Source: Scilla litardierei (Eukaryota; Streptophyta; Magnoliopsida; Asparagales; Asparagaceae). Taken from it: DNA of 64,000 nt. Shown one piece after another: positions 11,482 to 22,969 of the stretch. The stretch lies in contig CM061142.1 in assembly GCA_030789695.1 (NCBI GenBank), forward strand, positions 571,507,281 through 571,571,280, read 5' to 3'. The notes under the pieces are model-generated. The model did not search any database. It was not told where the DNA came from and worked only from the letters and a program-made list of their open reading frames with translations. Made by a program: the position numbers and the translations under genes. How positions within the stretch are numbered: position 1 is the stretch's first letter; every line of letters starts with the position of its first letter.

Positions 11482-12160
11482 GAAGTTCTGGATTATTATT
11501 AGCACACAACATACAACGTAAACTTCAACTCTTGGTGTAGTGATTTAATACACATTGAATTCAGTGATTTAATACACACATCTCAATGTGATTACACACT
11601 AAAATGGAATCTTTGATTGATTTTTTTTCAACTTTGTGGAAATGACTCTCTCAATGTAATCACCCACTAAAAAGCAATCTTTGGTTTATTTTTTTTCAAC
11701 TTTGTTAGTTTTGGGGGATTTTAAGCTATTTCTGGGACATTTGTTATGTGCAGGTTGCATTAGAGTTGCTTTTGCTTATTGGAGTGGGTTTGTTCATGTG
11801 GGCAGGTCTGGCATTTCATGGAAAATTCCAGTCGATACATCATGATTCTGTAGAGAACATGTAATTGAAATTCAAGCGATACCGACCGTCAAATATCAAT
11901 TCAACGATCGGCCTGCCTAGGTTCAGCAAGAAAGGCAACGACAATGAGGAGAATGAAGATTTGGTGCTTCAAGATATTTTATCTCAGGAGACAGCGATTA
12001 TCCTCGAAGACCCTAATATGTAAGATATGCTATTGATTTTGGTTGATATGTAAGACACTAATATCCCGATGATGCTGGAAGTTCTGGATTATTATTAGCA
12101 CACAACATACAACGTAAACTTCAACTCTTGGTGTAGTGATTTAATACACATTGAATTCAT
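11482..12160. repeat. 84-bp direct repeat flanking an exon-like patch
   Basis: An almost identical 84-bp stretch starting GAAGTTCTGGATTATTATTA and ending CACATTGAATTC occurs at about 11482-11565 and again at 12077-12160. Between them, after a GTGCAG acceptor at 11755, an open stretch encodes a hydrophobic segment (VALELLLLIGVGLFMWAGLA) and then, past a stop, a charged tail. I do not recognise this protein. The duplication is internal to Helitron 1. Confidence 0.6.
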
Positions 12161-13730
12161 GAAGTAATCATCTAAAAATAAATTGTTGTTATTATAATCA
12201 TGGCACCGCATCAGAATGCTCCTGGGAATTAGGTAGTGAAGTGTTGCCTGTGTAATCATATACGCCTACTTTCATGTATTCGTTACATAGGCCAAAGGAT
12301 ATGAAGTATGAACATGTTTATATAGAGCTACTTTACGATAGGTAGTTCTCTGGCATGAATTATGTGGTGTCCAAGGCAAATTCTTGCAAAATTAGCGTTC
12401 TACTGTTTTCACACGGATTTTTTCGCTTTAATGTTTCTGAATTGTTAAGTTTTTTTTGCATAATTAGCGATAGTTTGCTGGGTATTAGTCTGTCTTCTGT
12501 CACTATTCTCATGCAAATAAACATCATTGTAAAAAGCATTATTGAAAATTATAGGCTTCTGATTGTTTTGTTTCCATGCAGTTTAAGTTCCCATATACTG
12601 CAGTTTAAGTTCCCTTCGTCGTCTGCTATTCAAATGCTGTAAGAACCACCCGACTCCGAGTTCTGTCGCCCTAGCTTACACGATCAGCCCTCTTGATAAA
12701 ATAGTAAGCGATAAATCTCTCAAAAACATACGCCTTATTCTATTGATTTCGAGTTTTTGATGCGTTGGGATTCTTCAGCCAGGGTTGAAGGAGCTTGGGA
12801 TCCTGATTTCGATACCAAAGACGGTGAGTTCAGGTCTTACAGGATTAAGGAAGAAAGGTACATTCTTTAAGCTTTTGAATTATGCTTGATGTCTAAAGAT
12901 TTTTTTAAAATAAGGATTTTTTAAAGGTGTGTTTATTGCATGTGTGAGAGTTAGTTTTTGAAATGGATTTTGTTGTTTTGTATGTTTTGAGTTATCCTTG
13001 GCTGGAGGTTCTAAAAGATTTCTACATTTCAACTAGGCAGAGCTTAGATATGTAATGTACTCATTTTTTGTTTTGTTATTAAATTTTATTTGGTTCATAA
13101 CCTCCCATCAACAGGAATATGTCCAAGCTTATTATGTATGGCTGAAACTCACCGTCATTCATGTGGGCAATAATGACATCCATCAGATTGATCACATCTT
13201 CCGTATCAAACATCCCAAATTGTGTTACAGACACCCCATTTGTTCACAAGTATGTCATTCAATCATTGCCTTGAAAATATTTGTTGAGTTCTGATTTTCT
13301 TTGGATTTGTATTGTATTTTATTAACGTAATGAATTTTAACAATTGGTCAAGTGAATGCATTAATTACAGCATACTCTTGCTCAAATATGGTTAAAAGAA
13401 GAGTTCTAATGGCATCTTTACTGATTACTGGATTAGCATGATACTATGTTAGTTTATTTTGATATATTTCATTGGTTTTTGCACCTTTTTGATGGACATG
13501 GTGGATCTGTTGTTGCTATCTATTGCAAAGAGACTCTTTTGAACAATGTTTTAAGAGATATCCCTTCAGATTTTATTTTAGTTTTAAAATTACTCTGCAA
13601 TGTTATCCTCCAGATTAAATGATTGTGAGAAAAGTTTAATTTTGATGTTTTATACTATGAGTTGCAAGTCGGTTTGTTGGGCTCTCTTCATTTTGTTATG
13701 TTTTTATGTTCAAGGGGGGAGTACTATAGT
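12161..13730 (+). other. Exon-like patches of unrecognised origin
   Basis: Near 12758-12860 a frame reads MRWDSSARVEGAWDPDFDTK and continues to about RIKEERY. Near 13105-13250 a second frame, after a CAACAG acceptor-like site, reads EYVQAYYVWLKLTVIHVG and continues. Both look more protein-like than their surroundings and could be exons of captured genes, but I do not recognise either family. The rest is AT-rich. Confidence 0.35.
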
Positions 13731-13734
13731 GTAG

Positions 13735-14170
13735 ATAACATGTTGGACATTCTCAGGTAAACAGAATATATGTATGAATTGGGGTACATCAATAAAATCA
13801 CAGGTAAACAGAATATATTTTGATGTACCCCAGAAAAATAGACATTCGTTCTGGAGGTGTACATGTTGATGCTTCAGGTAAATAGAATATATTCATGTTG
13901 ATGCTCCATGTTGATGCTCCATGTAATATATTGATGCTCCAGGTTGATGCTACATGAGGTTAAATATTGATGCTCCTGGTAATGCTCCATGTTGATGCTC
14001 CAGGCGTATATTTTTGATGTACCCCTATTATCCATGTTGATGTACCCTTATAATTAAATGCGCCATGTTGATGTACCCCAAAAAATAGACATTCAGAAAA
14101 ATCCTGTTATGAATTGATGTACCCCATAAAATAGACATTCTCATGTAAACAGAGTATATATTTTGTTTAT
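13735..14170 (+). repeat. Degenerate repeats of TTGATGCTCCATG and TGATGTACCCCA
   Basis: Units built from CATGTTGATGCTCCA, TTGATGTACCCCATAAAATAG and CAGGTAAACAGAATATAT alternate irregularly over about 430 bp. No ORF is supported. Confidence 0.6.
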
Positions 14171-15103
14171 TTCTCTAATCAAGTTATGAATTGGTTTGAT
14201 TTATACATGAAGTCATTGTATGAGTGTTTTAAAATAAGAGTAACATGTATTTTTGAAACAAATATTGATCTGCTTTATGGATATAGAATTATTTTGATGG
14301 GAAGTAACTTGCGAACAAGTGATAGAACCTACACACTTTGAATTATTTTGATTTGAAGTGTTATGTTTTTGTTTTTTGTTTTGGTGAAATTATGTTTTTG
14401 TTAATTTGAATTATTTTTAACAGGTGACATGAATTAACCGCGGGAGACTAGAAGCCTATGCTGCTAAAAAGAGCAAGGAGGATGATAACTAAATTTGCTA
14501 GAGGGGGACTTCCTTTCTGAAATTGGAAGCATTATGCTCAAATTTTTCCAAGTGTTCTTATGTTGGTTGTTATAGCTTAAATGTATATGGCAAATTTCAC
14601 CTGAATATATTTATGCTTTCCATGACAAATGTGGACACAGATTTTACCCTTTGATCATTTTGAACTCTTAAAGAATCCATGTAGTTCATTCAGCACTGGC
14701 TTTCTACAACATAGTCCGTTTTGTAAATTGTTCAATGTTTCGTACTGTATTATTCAGTGATTTTATGTGAACTCTATTATACGATATAGACGTCATAATT
14801 ATTGTATCTACCAAATAACATGACACATGCCTTGAAATTGGGGGAACTAAATAGTAATTATTGTTCGTTTAAAATTGGGGTATCCAGGATTTTGAAAGGT
14901 GCAATATTAAATGAGGTTAAATATTAATGTAACTAAAATTTAGGGGTAACTAAAATTTTTGGTAGAACTAAATTCTCTGGTGGAAACTAAATTTTGAGGG
15001 AAATTAAATTTTTTGAGGGAAATAAATAATGATTATTGTGCTTTACTTATTGTTCATTAAAAGTTAGGGGTCTAAGATTTTACGGGGGAATATTTTAAAT
15101 GAA
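14171..15103. other. Helitron 1 distal interior
   Basis: AT-rich sequence. After an acceptor-like TTTTTAACAG near 14425 a short frame ends in LEAYAAKKSKEDDN and a stop, which could be the last exon of a captured gene that I cannot name. Near 14860-15060 the words TTATTGTTC and AACTAAATT(T) recur. The end leads into the terminal hairpin. Confidence 0.4.
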
Positions 15104-15133
15104 CCGTGCCCTTAGGGCACGGGTTATGACTAG
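15104..15133 (+). terminator. Helitron 1 3' end: hairpin plus CTAG
   Basis: CCGTGCCC-TTA-GGGCACGG forms a perfect 8-bp stem with a 3-nt loop, followed by GTTATGA and CTAG, then host T. This is the structure at which rolling-circle Helitron transposition ends. It is a transposon terminus, not a transcription terminator. Confidence 0.88.
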
Positions 15134-15140
15134 TACATAT

Positions 15141-15195
<55 letters not shown>
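15134..15195. repeat. TA/CA microsatellite between two Helitron 3' ends
   Basis: The 62 bp begin TACATATACATA, continue as about twenty CA units and end in ATATATATA. It belongs to the SIRE 3' region. It was the landing site of both Helitrons, whose CTAG ends face each other across it. Confidence 0.85.
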
Positions 15196-15224
15196 CTAGT
15201 CATAACTCGTGCCCTCGGGCACGG
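15196..15224 (-). terminator. Helitron 2 3' end: CTAG and hairpin (minus strand)
   Basis: The reverse complement reads CGTGCCCGAGGGCACG, AGTTATGA, CTAG, then T. The stem is 6-7 bp with a tiny loop. The preceding AAATGAAC is shared with Helitron 1, so both belong to one family. It is a transposon end, not a transcription terminator. Confidence 0.85.
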
Positions 15225-17470
15225 TTCATTTAAGATATCCCCTCAAAATCGTTGTTCTCCCTAAGAATTTTCCCATCCAAAATTTAAACGAACAAAAATT
15301 TAGTGGGCGCCTTCGGCGCCCGAACGTCAAATGTATAATAGATATCATTTTGCTGGCCTATTATAAAAACAATTTCATGAAATTTGCAGTCGAGGGATGC
15401 AACAAAACCATGAAAACCTCATATAAATTGACTATATGCTCAAATGTAGGACATGTGCTAGTATAAGATCTAAGATATAGTTACAAACTCCAAGTGGATG
15501 CCCCTTTAAAGAGCTCATCTTTCATGTCCTTCAAACTAAGTGGTATATGTAAAACTTGCATATCTACCCAACAATATTCATATATTAGCCCAGATTGAGC
15601 TATTTGTACACAATGCATTGCTAACCGTGCTCTATATCATAACACAGGCTGACTAATCCAATCCTTTGTAATTATCATTAGGTGCAAGGCGCATATGAAA
15701 CGTTAGCCTTAAGCACATACCGGCTGATAAGTTGACAGATATAAACAAAGCTATTACTTTCTGCGAAGAAAAGTTGATTCAAAAATCATTTAAGCTTGAA
15801 AACAGAACCAACGACAAAAGTTCTATTTATTGGAATTAATGCTAGTTCAAGCTCTCCGGATCAAACAGATACCATAAATTAATGAAACTTCAAAAATGCC
15901 AAATCATGCAAGAGCAATAAAAATATACATCCAAAGCATAGAAATTGATCGAGTAAATATGCAGGGAAAACACTCTGCACTACAAATTTCTGCTCAAACA
16001 GTTATGAGTGCATTGTATATAATTGACCATATTAATCAAATATTGAATCTTAGGAATATCAAAACCCTTCATCATTAGGAATTACAAACAAATTGACCCT
16101 GTCAACATTACAAACAGAAAATTACAAAACACATTGAACAATACAAACATAAAATTACAAACCACTATAACAGTACAACCAAAAATTACAAACATATTGA
16201 CCTATTCTTTACGAAAATAAGTTTTGACTATTAATCCAAACATGAGCACGATTACAAAAATGATTGCGCATGAATAAAGGAAACAACCACACAGGAAATT
16301 TTCATCGAACAGTCCAATTCTTCGGGCTACAGTGGTGTGTTCTTCATTATTCCCTTCTCTTATATCATCTCCTTGCTTATTTCTGCCCCCATCATCGAAC
16401 TCGTCCAATTCTTCAAGCTACAATAGCACGCCATTCATTGCACATTTCCACGGTCAGGTGTGTATAAGTAACTCCCAAAAAATGATACCTGAAGTAAAGT
16501 ACATTTTCAAAAGTAAGGTGTGTATAAGTGATTCACAAAAATATGAAATAAGCACCTTGCAACTCATCCAAGATCAATTTGCCTGATTTACTGTTTTCAG
16601 GAATTTGAAATTAGCACCCTGTACTTGGGGCAAATCTGAGACCAGTTGCCTATCCATATAGTCGTTACAGATGATCGATAATAAGATAGTAGCATAATTT
16701 AATTGCAAAGTTAGCCGAATCTAAACAAATATAATTCTGATTATACAAACTGGGAAGCAGATTAGCGGCAGTTTTTGTATAGGAGATAAGATTTATGTCC
16801 TGATGAACATATGCATATTAATATTTGCATATCAGCTGCAATTTCTGTTCTAATAAATATATGCATATTACTATTTCAATTATATCGATGCTGAAAAATT
16901 AGCTGCAAAATTTCATGCACACAACCCACCTGCAGAAAACCAACTATCTTCAAAAATTATGGACTGATATGTAACATGCAAGGTGAAAAAGCAGATCAGT
17001 GGCAAGTTGAAAAAGTAAATATAATACTAATTATACAAACTCAGAAGCAAAGCAGCTGCATTTTTTGTATAGGAGATGGGATTTATGTCCGAACAAATAT
17101 TGGTTCTTTCAATACCTATAGGGAGTATCGTATTAGATTTTGAGGTACTTGAGATGATATGACTGATACAAATTTGATAATATCCATTATATTTGTATAC
17201 ACATTGTCCTGTTAGAATTTATCGGATTGTTGAATTTCACCTATAATCTTAGTAACTGCATGCTTTTTAGAATAAGGCCATTTGATATCATTCCAATATA
17301 CTAAAAGATGATGCAGATACCTCAAAGAATAGAACTGACATTCACAAAATCAAAACTATCCATTTCATATAATAGCACAAAAATGTGACAGATGCATATA
17401 ATTTAATCATCAAACAGGGGATTCTACGATATTTTCATGTATAGATCATTATTATAAAAAACCAAAATTT
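15225..17470. other. Helitron 2 distal interior
   Basis: AT-rich, no recognised gene. A perfect 7-bp GC hairpin GGGCGCC-TTC-GGCGCCC is at 15305-15321. Two 70-90 bp phrases recur (for example TTTTTGTATAGGAGAT(A/G)(A/G)GATTTATGTCC near 16770 and 17060). A minus-strand frame at 16202-16408 is described separately. Confidence 0.45.
16202..16408 (-). CDS. Small ORF with one predicted membrane segment (unrecognised)
   Basis: The 68-residue frame starts with an acidic, charged part (MDEFDDGGRNKQGDDIREGN) and ends with one hydrophobic stretch of about 20 residues (CAIIFVIVLMFGLIV) and a short basic tail KTYFRKE. This composition would suit a tail-anchored peptide. The DNA just upstream contains a partial repeat of the segment encoding RRIGLFDE, so the frame may be an exon end of a captured gene. 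No family is recognised, and chance is a real possibility. Confidence 0.2.
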   Translation of the reverse strand: MDEFDDGGRNKQGDDIREGNNEEHTTVARRIGLFDENFLCGCFLYSCAIIFVIVLMFGLIVKTYFRKE

Positions 17471-17508
17471 GAGAGAGAGAGAGAGAGAGAGATAGAGAGA
17501 TAGAGAGA
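17471..17508. repeat. (GA)n microsatellite
   Basis: An uninterrupted GA run followed by GATAGAGAGATAGAGAGAT. No other feature. Confidence 0.9.
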
Positions 17509-18013
17509 TGATTACACATTAATTTCTTGATCAAACAATGGAGAATTGTTCCAGAATGCAATATTGAAATAAGGGGAAACAGATCTAGAATTTCATTGAC
17601 CCATGGGGAACTAATCGAACAATGGTGAACCCAATCATCTGAATTTCACTGACCTAGAATGCAAAATCACAACTTTTTTTGAAATAAGCAACAAATTTCA
17701 TTATTAAAGCTAAAATTTAAATAGGAGACTGAAAACCCTGATTCTAAGCGAGAGAGCTTAATGGAACCAATGGCGAAGGGTGAGGGTGTGATCATTTAGA
17801 TGAATGTAAGAATTACAATAACAGCTTGAATGTAAGAATTAGCAGGCTAATTTATTGGCATGAATGTATTAGCAGGCTAATTTATTTACATACATTCGCC
17901 GAAGGGAATGAATTAGCAGGTTAATTTATTGGCATGAATATATGAATTATGCCAATTCATGCTAATAACAGCTTTTAATAGCTAATTTATTGGGAGACAA
18001 ACAAACACAATTG
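17509..18013. other. Helitron 2 interior leading into the nested retroelement
   Basis: AT-rich sequence. From about 17810 it consists of the repeat phrase AATTAGCAGGCTAATTTATTG with variants, homologous to 25330-25570. It ends with the target duplication AATTG at 18009-18013. Confidence 0.6.
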
Positions 18014-18126
18014 TGTTATAAACGGGCTTTGGAGGCCCAACCCGTTAGTGGGTATCCACCCATTATGTAACCCTATTACTATAAATACAGGGCTACGGGG
18101 TTCCGTAGCCGCCATGGTTTACAACA
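18014..18126 (+). repeat. Left LTR (113 bp) of the short-LTR element
   Basis: Starts TGTTATAAACGGGC and ends GGTTTACAACA. A TATAAATA box is at 18080-18087. By eye it is identical to 24658-24770 over all 113 positions. Confidence 0.93.
18080..18087 (+). promoter_or_regulatory. TATA box in the short LTR
   Basis: TATAAATA inside the left LTR, preceded by a CCCTATTAC stretch. It is the likely core promoter for the element's transcript; the copy in the right LTR is at 24724-24731. Confidence 0.6.
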
Positions 18127-18469
18127 CGTTATCAGCACGCTCAAAGCTAAGCCGAACCCCAGCCGACGGACGGACGCGACGCGAACGGGCTTCCTTCACC
18201 GAACGTCGCTAGATCCGGCGGGTAGGATCTAGAGGTAACCCTAAAACCCTAGATCTAAAATTTCATATGCGCATATGTCTAGATCCAAAATTCTTGGATC
18301 GATTGTTTAATAAAAATCAATGTTTTTATTGATGAAAAATCAAATTTTTACAATAAAAACGTTTTGTTGGAGATTAAAAATAGATTTTTTCCACTAAAAA
18401 TTAGATTTTTATCCCCAAAAACCATGAGACCCTAGGGGATTTTCTCGCCGGAACGCGAATCCCCCCTAG
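18127..18469 (+). other. PBS region and leader of the short-LTR element
   Basis: The segment starts CGTTATCAGCACGC, at the position of the primer-binding site. It lacks the usual TGGTATCAGAGC match to initiator tRNA-Met. The leader that follows contains repeated CCCTAGATCTA and TTTTTAT phrases and no ORF. Confidence 0.55.
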
Positions 18470-20035
18470 ATCTCGCGGAAAAACCCTCGCCCGCCGCCCG
18501 AAGCGGCGGCAAAACCCCCCTCGCCGCTGCGCCGGCAGGCGGCCCCGCCGCCAGCAGCGGAGGGCCAACCCGCCGCCAGGAGCGGCGACGGCCCCGCCGC
18601 CAGGAGCGGCGGGCCACCCGCCGCTGCGCCGGCGGGCGGCCCCGCCGCCAGGAGCGGCGGGCCAACCCGCCGCTGTCAGCGGCGGGCGGCCCCGCCGCTG
18701 TCAGCGGCGGGCCAACCCGCCGCCGCCAGGAGCGGCGGGCCAACCCGCCGCCGCCAGGAGCGGCGGGCGGCCCCGCCGCCAGGAGCGGCGGGCCAACCCG
18801 CCGCTGCCAGCGGCGGCCAACCCGCCGCCAGGAGCGGCGGGCGGCCCCGCCGCTGCCAGCGGCGGGCCAACCCGCCGCCGCCAGGAGCGGCGGGCCAACC
18901 CGCCGCTGCCAGCGGCGGGCGGCCCCGCCTCCAGGAGCGGCGGGCCAACCCGCCGCTGCGCCGGCGGGCGGCCCTTCCGCCGGCAGCGGCGGGCCAACCC
19001 GCCGCTGCGCCGGCGGGCGGCCCCGCCGCCAGGAGCGGCGGGCGGCCCCGCCGCCAGGAGCGGCGGGCCAACCCGCCGCTGCCAGCGGCGGGCCAACCCG
19101 CCGCCGCCAGGAGCGGCGGGCCAACCCGCCGCCGCCAGGAGCGGCGGGCCAACCCGCCGCTGCCAGCGGCGGGCGGCCCCCGCCGCCAGGAGCGGCGGGC
19201 CAACCCGCCGCTGCCAGCGGCGGCCAACCCGCCGCCAGGAGCGGCGGGCGGCCCCGCCGCTGCCAGCGGCGGGCCAACCCGCCGCCGCCAGGAGCGGCGG
19301 GCCAACCCGCCGCTGCCAGCGGCGGGCGGCCCCGCCTCCAGGAGCGGCGGGCCAACCCGCCGCTGCGCCGGCGGGCGGCCCTTCCGCCGGCAGCGGCGGG
19401 CCAACCCGCCGCTGCGCCGGCGGGCGGCCCCGCCGCCAGGAGCGGCGGGCGGCCCCGCCGCCAGGAGCGGCGGGCCAACCCGCCGCCGCCAGGAGCGGCG
19501 GGCCAACCCGCCGCTGCCAGCGGCGGGCGGCCCCGCCTCCAGGAGCGGCGGGCCAACCCGCCGCTGCGCCGGCGGGCGGCCCCGCCGCCAGCAGCGGCGG
19601 GCCAACCCGCCGCCAGCAGCGGCGGGCCACCCCGCCGCTGCGCCGGCGGGCGGCCCCGCCGCCAGGAGCGGCGGGCGGCCCCGCCGCCAGGAGCGGCGGG
19701 CCAACCCGCCGCCAGGAGCGGCGGGCCACCCCGCCGCCGGCAGCGGCGGGCCCACCCACGCCGCCCGCAGCGGCGGGCCCCGCCGCCGGCAGCGGCGGGC
19801 CCACCCACGCCGCCCGCAGCGGCGGGCCACGCCGCCGGCCGCGGCGGGCCCCGCCGCCGGCAGCGGCGGGCCCACCCACGCCGCCCGCAGCGGCGGGCCC
19901 CGCCGCCGGCAGCGGCGGGCCCACCCACGCCGCCCACAGCGGCGGGCCACGCCGCCGGCCGCGGCGGGCCCCGCCGCCGGCCGCGGCGGGCCCCGCCGCC
20001 GGCCGCGGCGGGCCCCACCCCCCGGAAGCCGCTCG
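18470..20035. repeat. 1.6-kb GC-rich tandem block with strong hairpin potential
   Basis: The block is built from units of about 24-25 bp such as CCGCCGCCAGGAGCGGCGGG and CCGCCGCTGCCAGCGGCGGG, separated by linkers CCAACC or CGGCCC. Each unit is a near-palindrome (CCCGCCGC...GCGGCGGG), so single-stranded DNA or RNA would fold into a long series of GC hairpins. Towards 19730-20010 the unit changes to CCCACCCACGCCGCCCGCAG variants. Its base composition contrasts sharply with the AT-rich surroundings. Three minus-strand frames are open through it (528, 509 and 463 codons). Their products consist only of Ala, Arg, Gly, Pro, Trp and Leu repeats, a by-product of composition, and they are not called as genes. 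Confidence 0.85.
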
Positions 20036-22969
20036 TATCGGGTCCCCCGGTGCGCGCTCATGCCCGGAAACCCTAGCCGCCTGAAGCGGCAATCCGCGCG
20101 ACCAAAAACCCTAACTAGGGTTTGACCCCGAAATTTTTCGATTTTCAAATCTTTTTCAGATTTAATTACGATTTCGTTTTCGTCAAAATCTGTTAAATTA
20201 CACAATTTTTATTCATCGCATTTTATTCGGATTATCTGATTATTTACGTTTAATAATTAGGAAGATCCTGCGACCGCTCTGCCGTTAGTCAACTAACCTA
20301 ACGGTGTATGACGTTGCCTAGTGGTCCAATAATTATTAAACGAAAAATTTTCATTTCCATTATAAAATGCCTGTGATGATTAATTGTCTGTGTTAATCGT
20401 CTGCTATGATATTAAATGCCTGCCGCATTTTTCTACGATGTGATGTATATTTTTGTTGCCTCTAGCATGAATTTCCACTTAAACACTATAAATGCATGCG
20501 TAGAAAATTACATGCCCGTCGCATATTTAATGTTCTGTAATAAACATTTTATTTAGCATGCTAAAATCTTTTTGATGTATTTTTAATGCCTGTAGCATAA
20601 ATATATGCCTGAGATAAAATTATTTATATACCTGCAGAATATAAATAGCATGTGTATACATCATAATTGTTTCCATTAAGGTTAATTAAGCACAACTTTT
20701 TAGTTTAATGGATTTATATTATATGTATGATGTGCTCATGATTCGACAACTTTTTATGACAACAAACCAATAATGATTTCAATAAATTTTACCATCATAT
20801 CCTAGTTGACAAAATGAACCTGGAGTTCAAAACCAAAATGAACCTGAAGTTCAAAATCAAATCAAAAGTCAACACCCTTTCACACTAATAAAAATTAACA
20901 AGTACGAGGGATTATACGAAAAACATTTATGCGTTCTCTTTTAGAAATACGCATTTCGCGGTAAATAGATCTCTCAGATCTATGGTTTGTATAAACCAAT
21001 ATGGACACCAGCAGTTGTCATAACACCACCGAACTCTTTTGAGTAATCTCACTTTACAAGGCATGATTCTTGAATCCAACCTTATGTTTTAAGCGTACGC
21101 CCGAAGTCGTGGCTTAATTGATAAGTGAGAAATTGTAAAATTCGTACCCACGTAATTGTTTCCCCTATAGTATGATTCTATATCTACACAATACTTGAAT
21201 AACTCAATAAAAATGGCCCGTAGACCATACTTGAGTTTTCAAATAGACTTTTAAAAAGTCTCTCATAAATTAGAAAGTGGAAATATAGAAACTAACTCAT
21301 TTCCCTTGAATAAGTCTACTTTATAAGACCAATAATCATTCTTCCTTATAAACGACAATAAGGAAGACTGAAAACAGGGGAAGTCTTGAATAAAAATAAG
21401 AAAGGGAAGATATGATGTATCTCGATATGGAGTATGCAATGGCAACCCAATATCAGACCAGAAGTTCTGAAAAGACCCATAATGCTTTTTGCAAAATTAA
21501 TGGGCATTAAAGTATGCCATATAAAAATATATACATATCTAGTCTAAACGACGAAAGTCAAATTGACAGTATGTATAATTCGCTACTTCCCGAGGATAAA
21601 TAAATTTTGAAAATAAATTTGATCGGTTGTCATAATATGAGTCTAAAATGAGCACAATTGTGGACGTATACTTTCTAGAACCCACATCATACTATGAAAC
21701 TTGTTGCTCTAACATAATTATTAGTAGTATTCTCTTGCAGTATATATGTGCCTTTTACGCATTTTATTTTACTGTAAATGACTTGTCATCCTGAATACTC
21801 CTAAATAGAGGATGCCATTGACTCCCTACACTCCATATATATGGCTGATGATGTACCTTAGAGTACTCATCTATATATCCTCTTAAAATGGTCATAATCA
21901 AAACCCTGTTATCCAACCGTAGTCCAGATTATTATTAATCACAACGGACATATTACATTACTAGGATATTGGTTGGGCTTTTACTTACCCTCATACCACC
22001 CTCAAAATGCCGCAGTGGAACTTATTCATCGGGACTAACCCTCCTAGATGAATATGTTCCGAGATCCCCAAACGGGGGAGGCATTAGAGCACATCTTATA
22101 GATGGAGCCTTGACGGGTTCATATCCCTAGTTCTATGCTCAACTTCATTGAAGTCGAACTTAATGCGGATTTTTGGGATAACACTGGGAAATCAATTTAA
22201 CAACTGGAAGAAAATTGAACACCCTGAAGCTTTGTGTTCACACCCAGAAATGGATTATATGTAAATCATTAAAATGATTTAAACGGATTACTTATCCACT
22301 AGAAATCCAGTTGTAGGTGACCATGTGGGAACATGCAAACCATCAGAACGCCTCCTTAGAAACTATTTATATGAGCCTGATCACCTCATATAAACAGTTT
22401 CCGAGAACCCCTAACGGGGGAAGCGTTTAGTACACATCTTATCGATGGAGTCATGATGAGTTTACATTCCCATATCACCACTATGGACCATTTAAAACAT
22501 TAATACCTATGATCTGATTATCATGAATAGTGATGAGATCCTGACGATCCACACTTTTGAAACTGTTAAACAGTTATCAGACATAGCTATTGACAATATA
22601 AATATTGTCAAATTCACACATCCCTGCTACTAAAAATCCAGCTAGGATTGACATACCAACTATAATGGATGCAATCTACCAGTAGCAGAAGTGGATATCC
22701 TCAATGGATGAGAGGACATACCACGAGACCCTAAAACAATACCACCACAGGAAAGTGAGCTCATCTCCATATCCTCTCCCTTTCCAGAACCTCCAGAAGA
22801 GATAAATCTGGAATAAATTGAATAATGTACGTACACGGAGAGGTATTTGGATAAAACACACTTGTCGACAATTACTCACATTTCATTTTGCTATTGATAT
22901 CGTTCACAATCTCCGTTTCCTGAAGCAAACGCAGAAATTTGGCCAAATTATATGGAACGAGGCAATAAT
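20036..22969 (+). other. Decayed interior of the short-LTR element
   Basis: After the GC block the sequence returns to AT-rich. It has repeated words (TGCCTGTAGCATAAAT, TGCCTGCCGCAT near 20370-20640; AATGAACCTGAAGTTCAAAA at 20811-20860) and no open frame. Two similar segments near 22050-22150 and 22390-22460 both contain GAGGC/GCGTTTAG-type text with ACATCTTATAGATGGAG / ACATCTTATCGATGGAG, an old internal duplication. Gag and integrase are not recognisable. Confidence 0.55.

Larger units (their letters stand above)
3238..15133 (+). mobile_element. Helitron 1, non-autonomous, with captured gene fragments
   Basis: The left end reads A|TCTATATTATAAAACAGG, a typical plant Helitron 5' terminus beginning TC after a host A. 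The right end has an 8-bp hairpin (15104-15122), a short spacer and CTAG, followed by host T. There is no target duplication, as expected for insertion between A and T. No Rep/helicase reading frame is present in any frame over 11.9 kb, so it would depend on an autonomous relative. The interior mixes AT-rich repeats with exon pieces of a phosphatidylglycerophosphate synthase, an R2R3-MYB and a COBRA-like gene. The end calls are visible in the sequence; the link between the two ends is inferred from orientation, flank continuity and a matching neighbour with the same 3' end. Confidence 0.8.

Noticed and set aside
15305..15321. Perfect GC hairpin GGGCGCC-TTC-GGCGCCC as a further Helitron end
   Set aside because: On the minus strand it is followed by ACTAAAT, not CTRR plus T, and no matching 5' end was found. 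Kept only as an internal hairpin.
18432..20205. Three long overlapping minus-strand ORFs of 528, 509 and 463 codons
   Set aside because: All three frames are open through the same GC-rich tandem array because AT-rich stop codons are absent. The products are repetitive Ala/Arg/Gly/Pro text without a domain, and the block lies in a retroelement leader.
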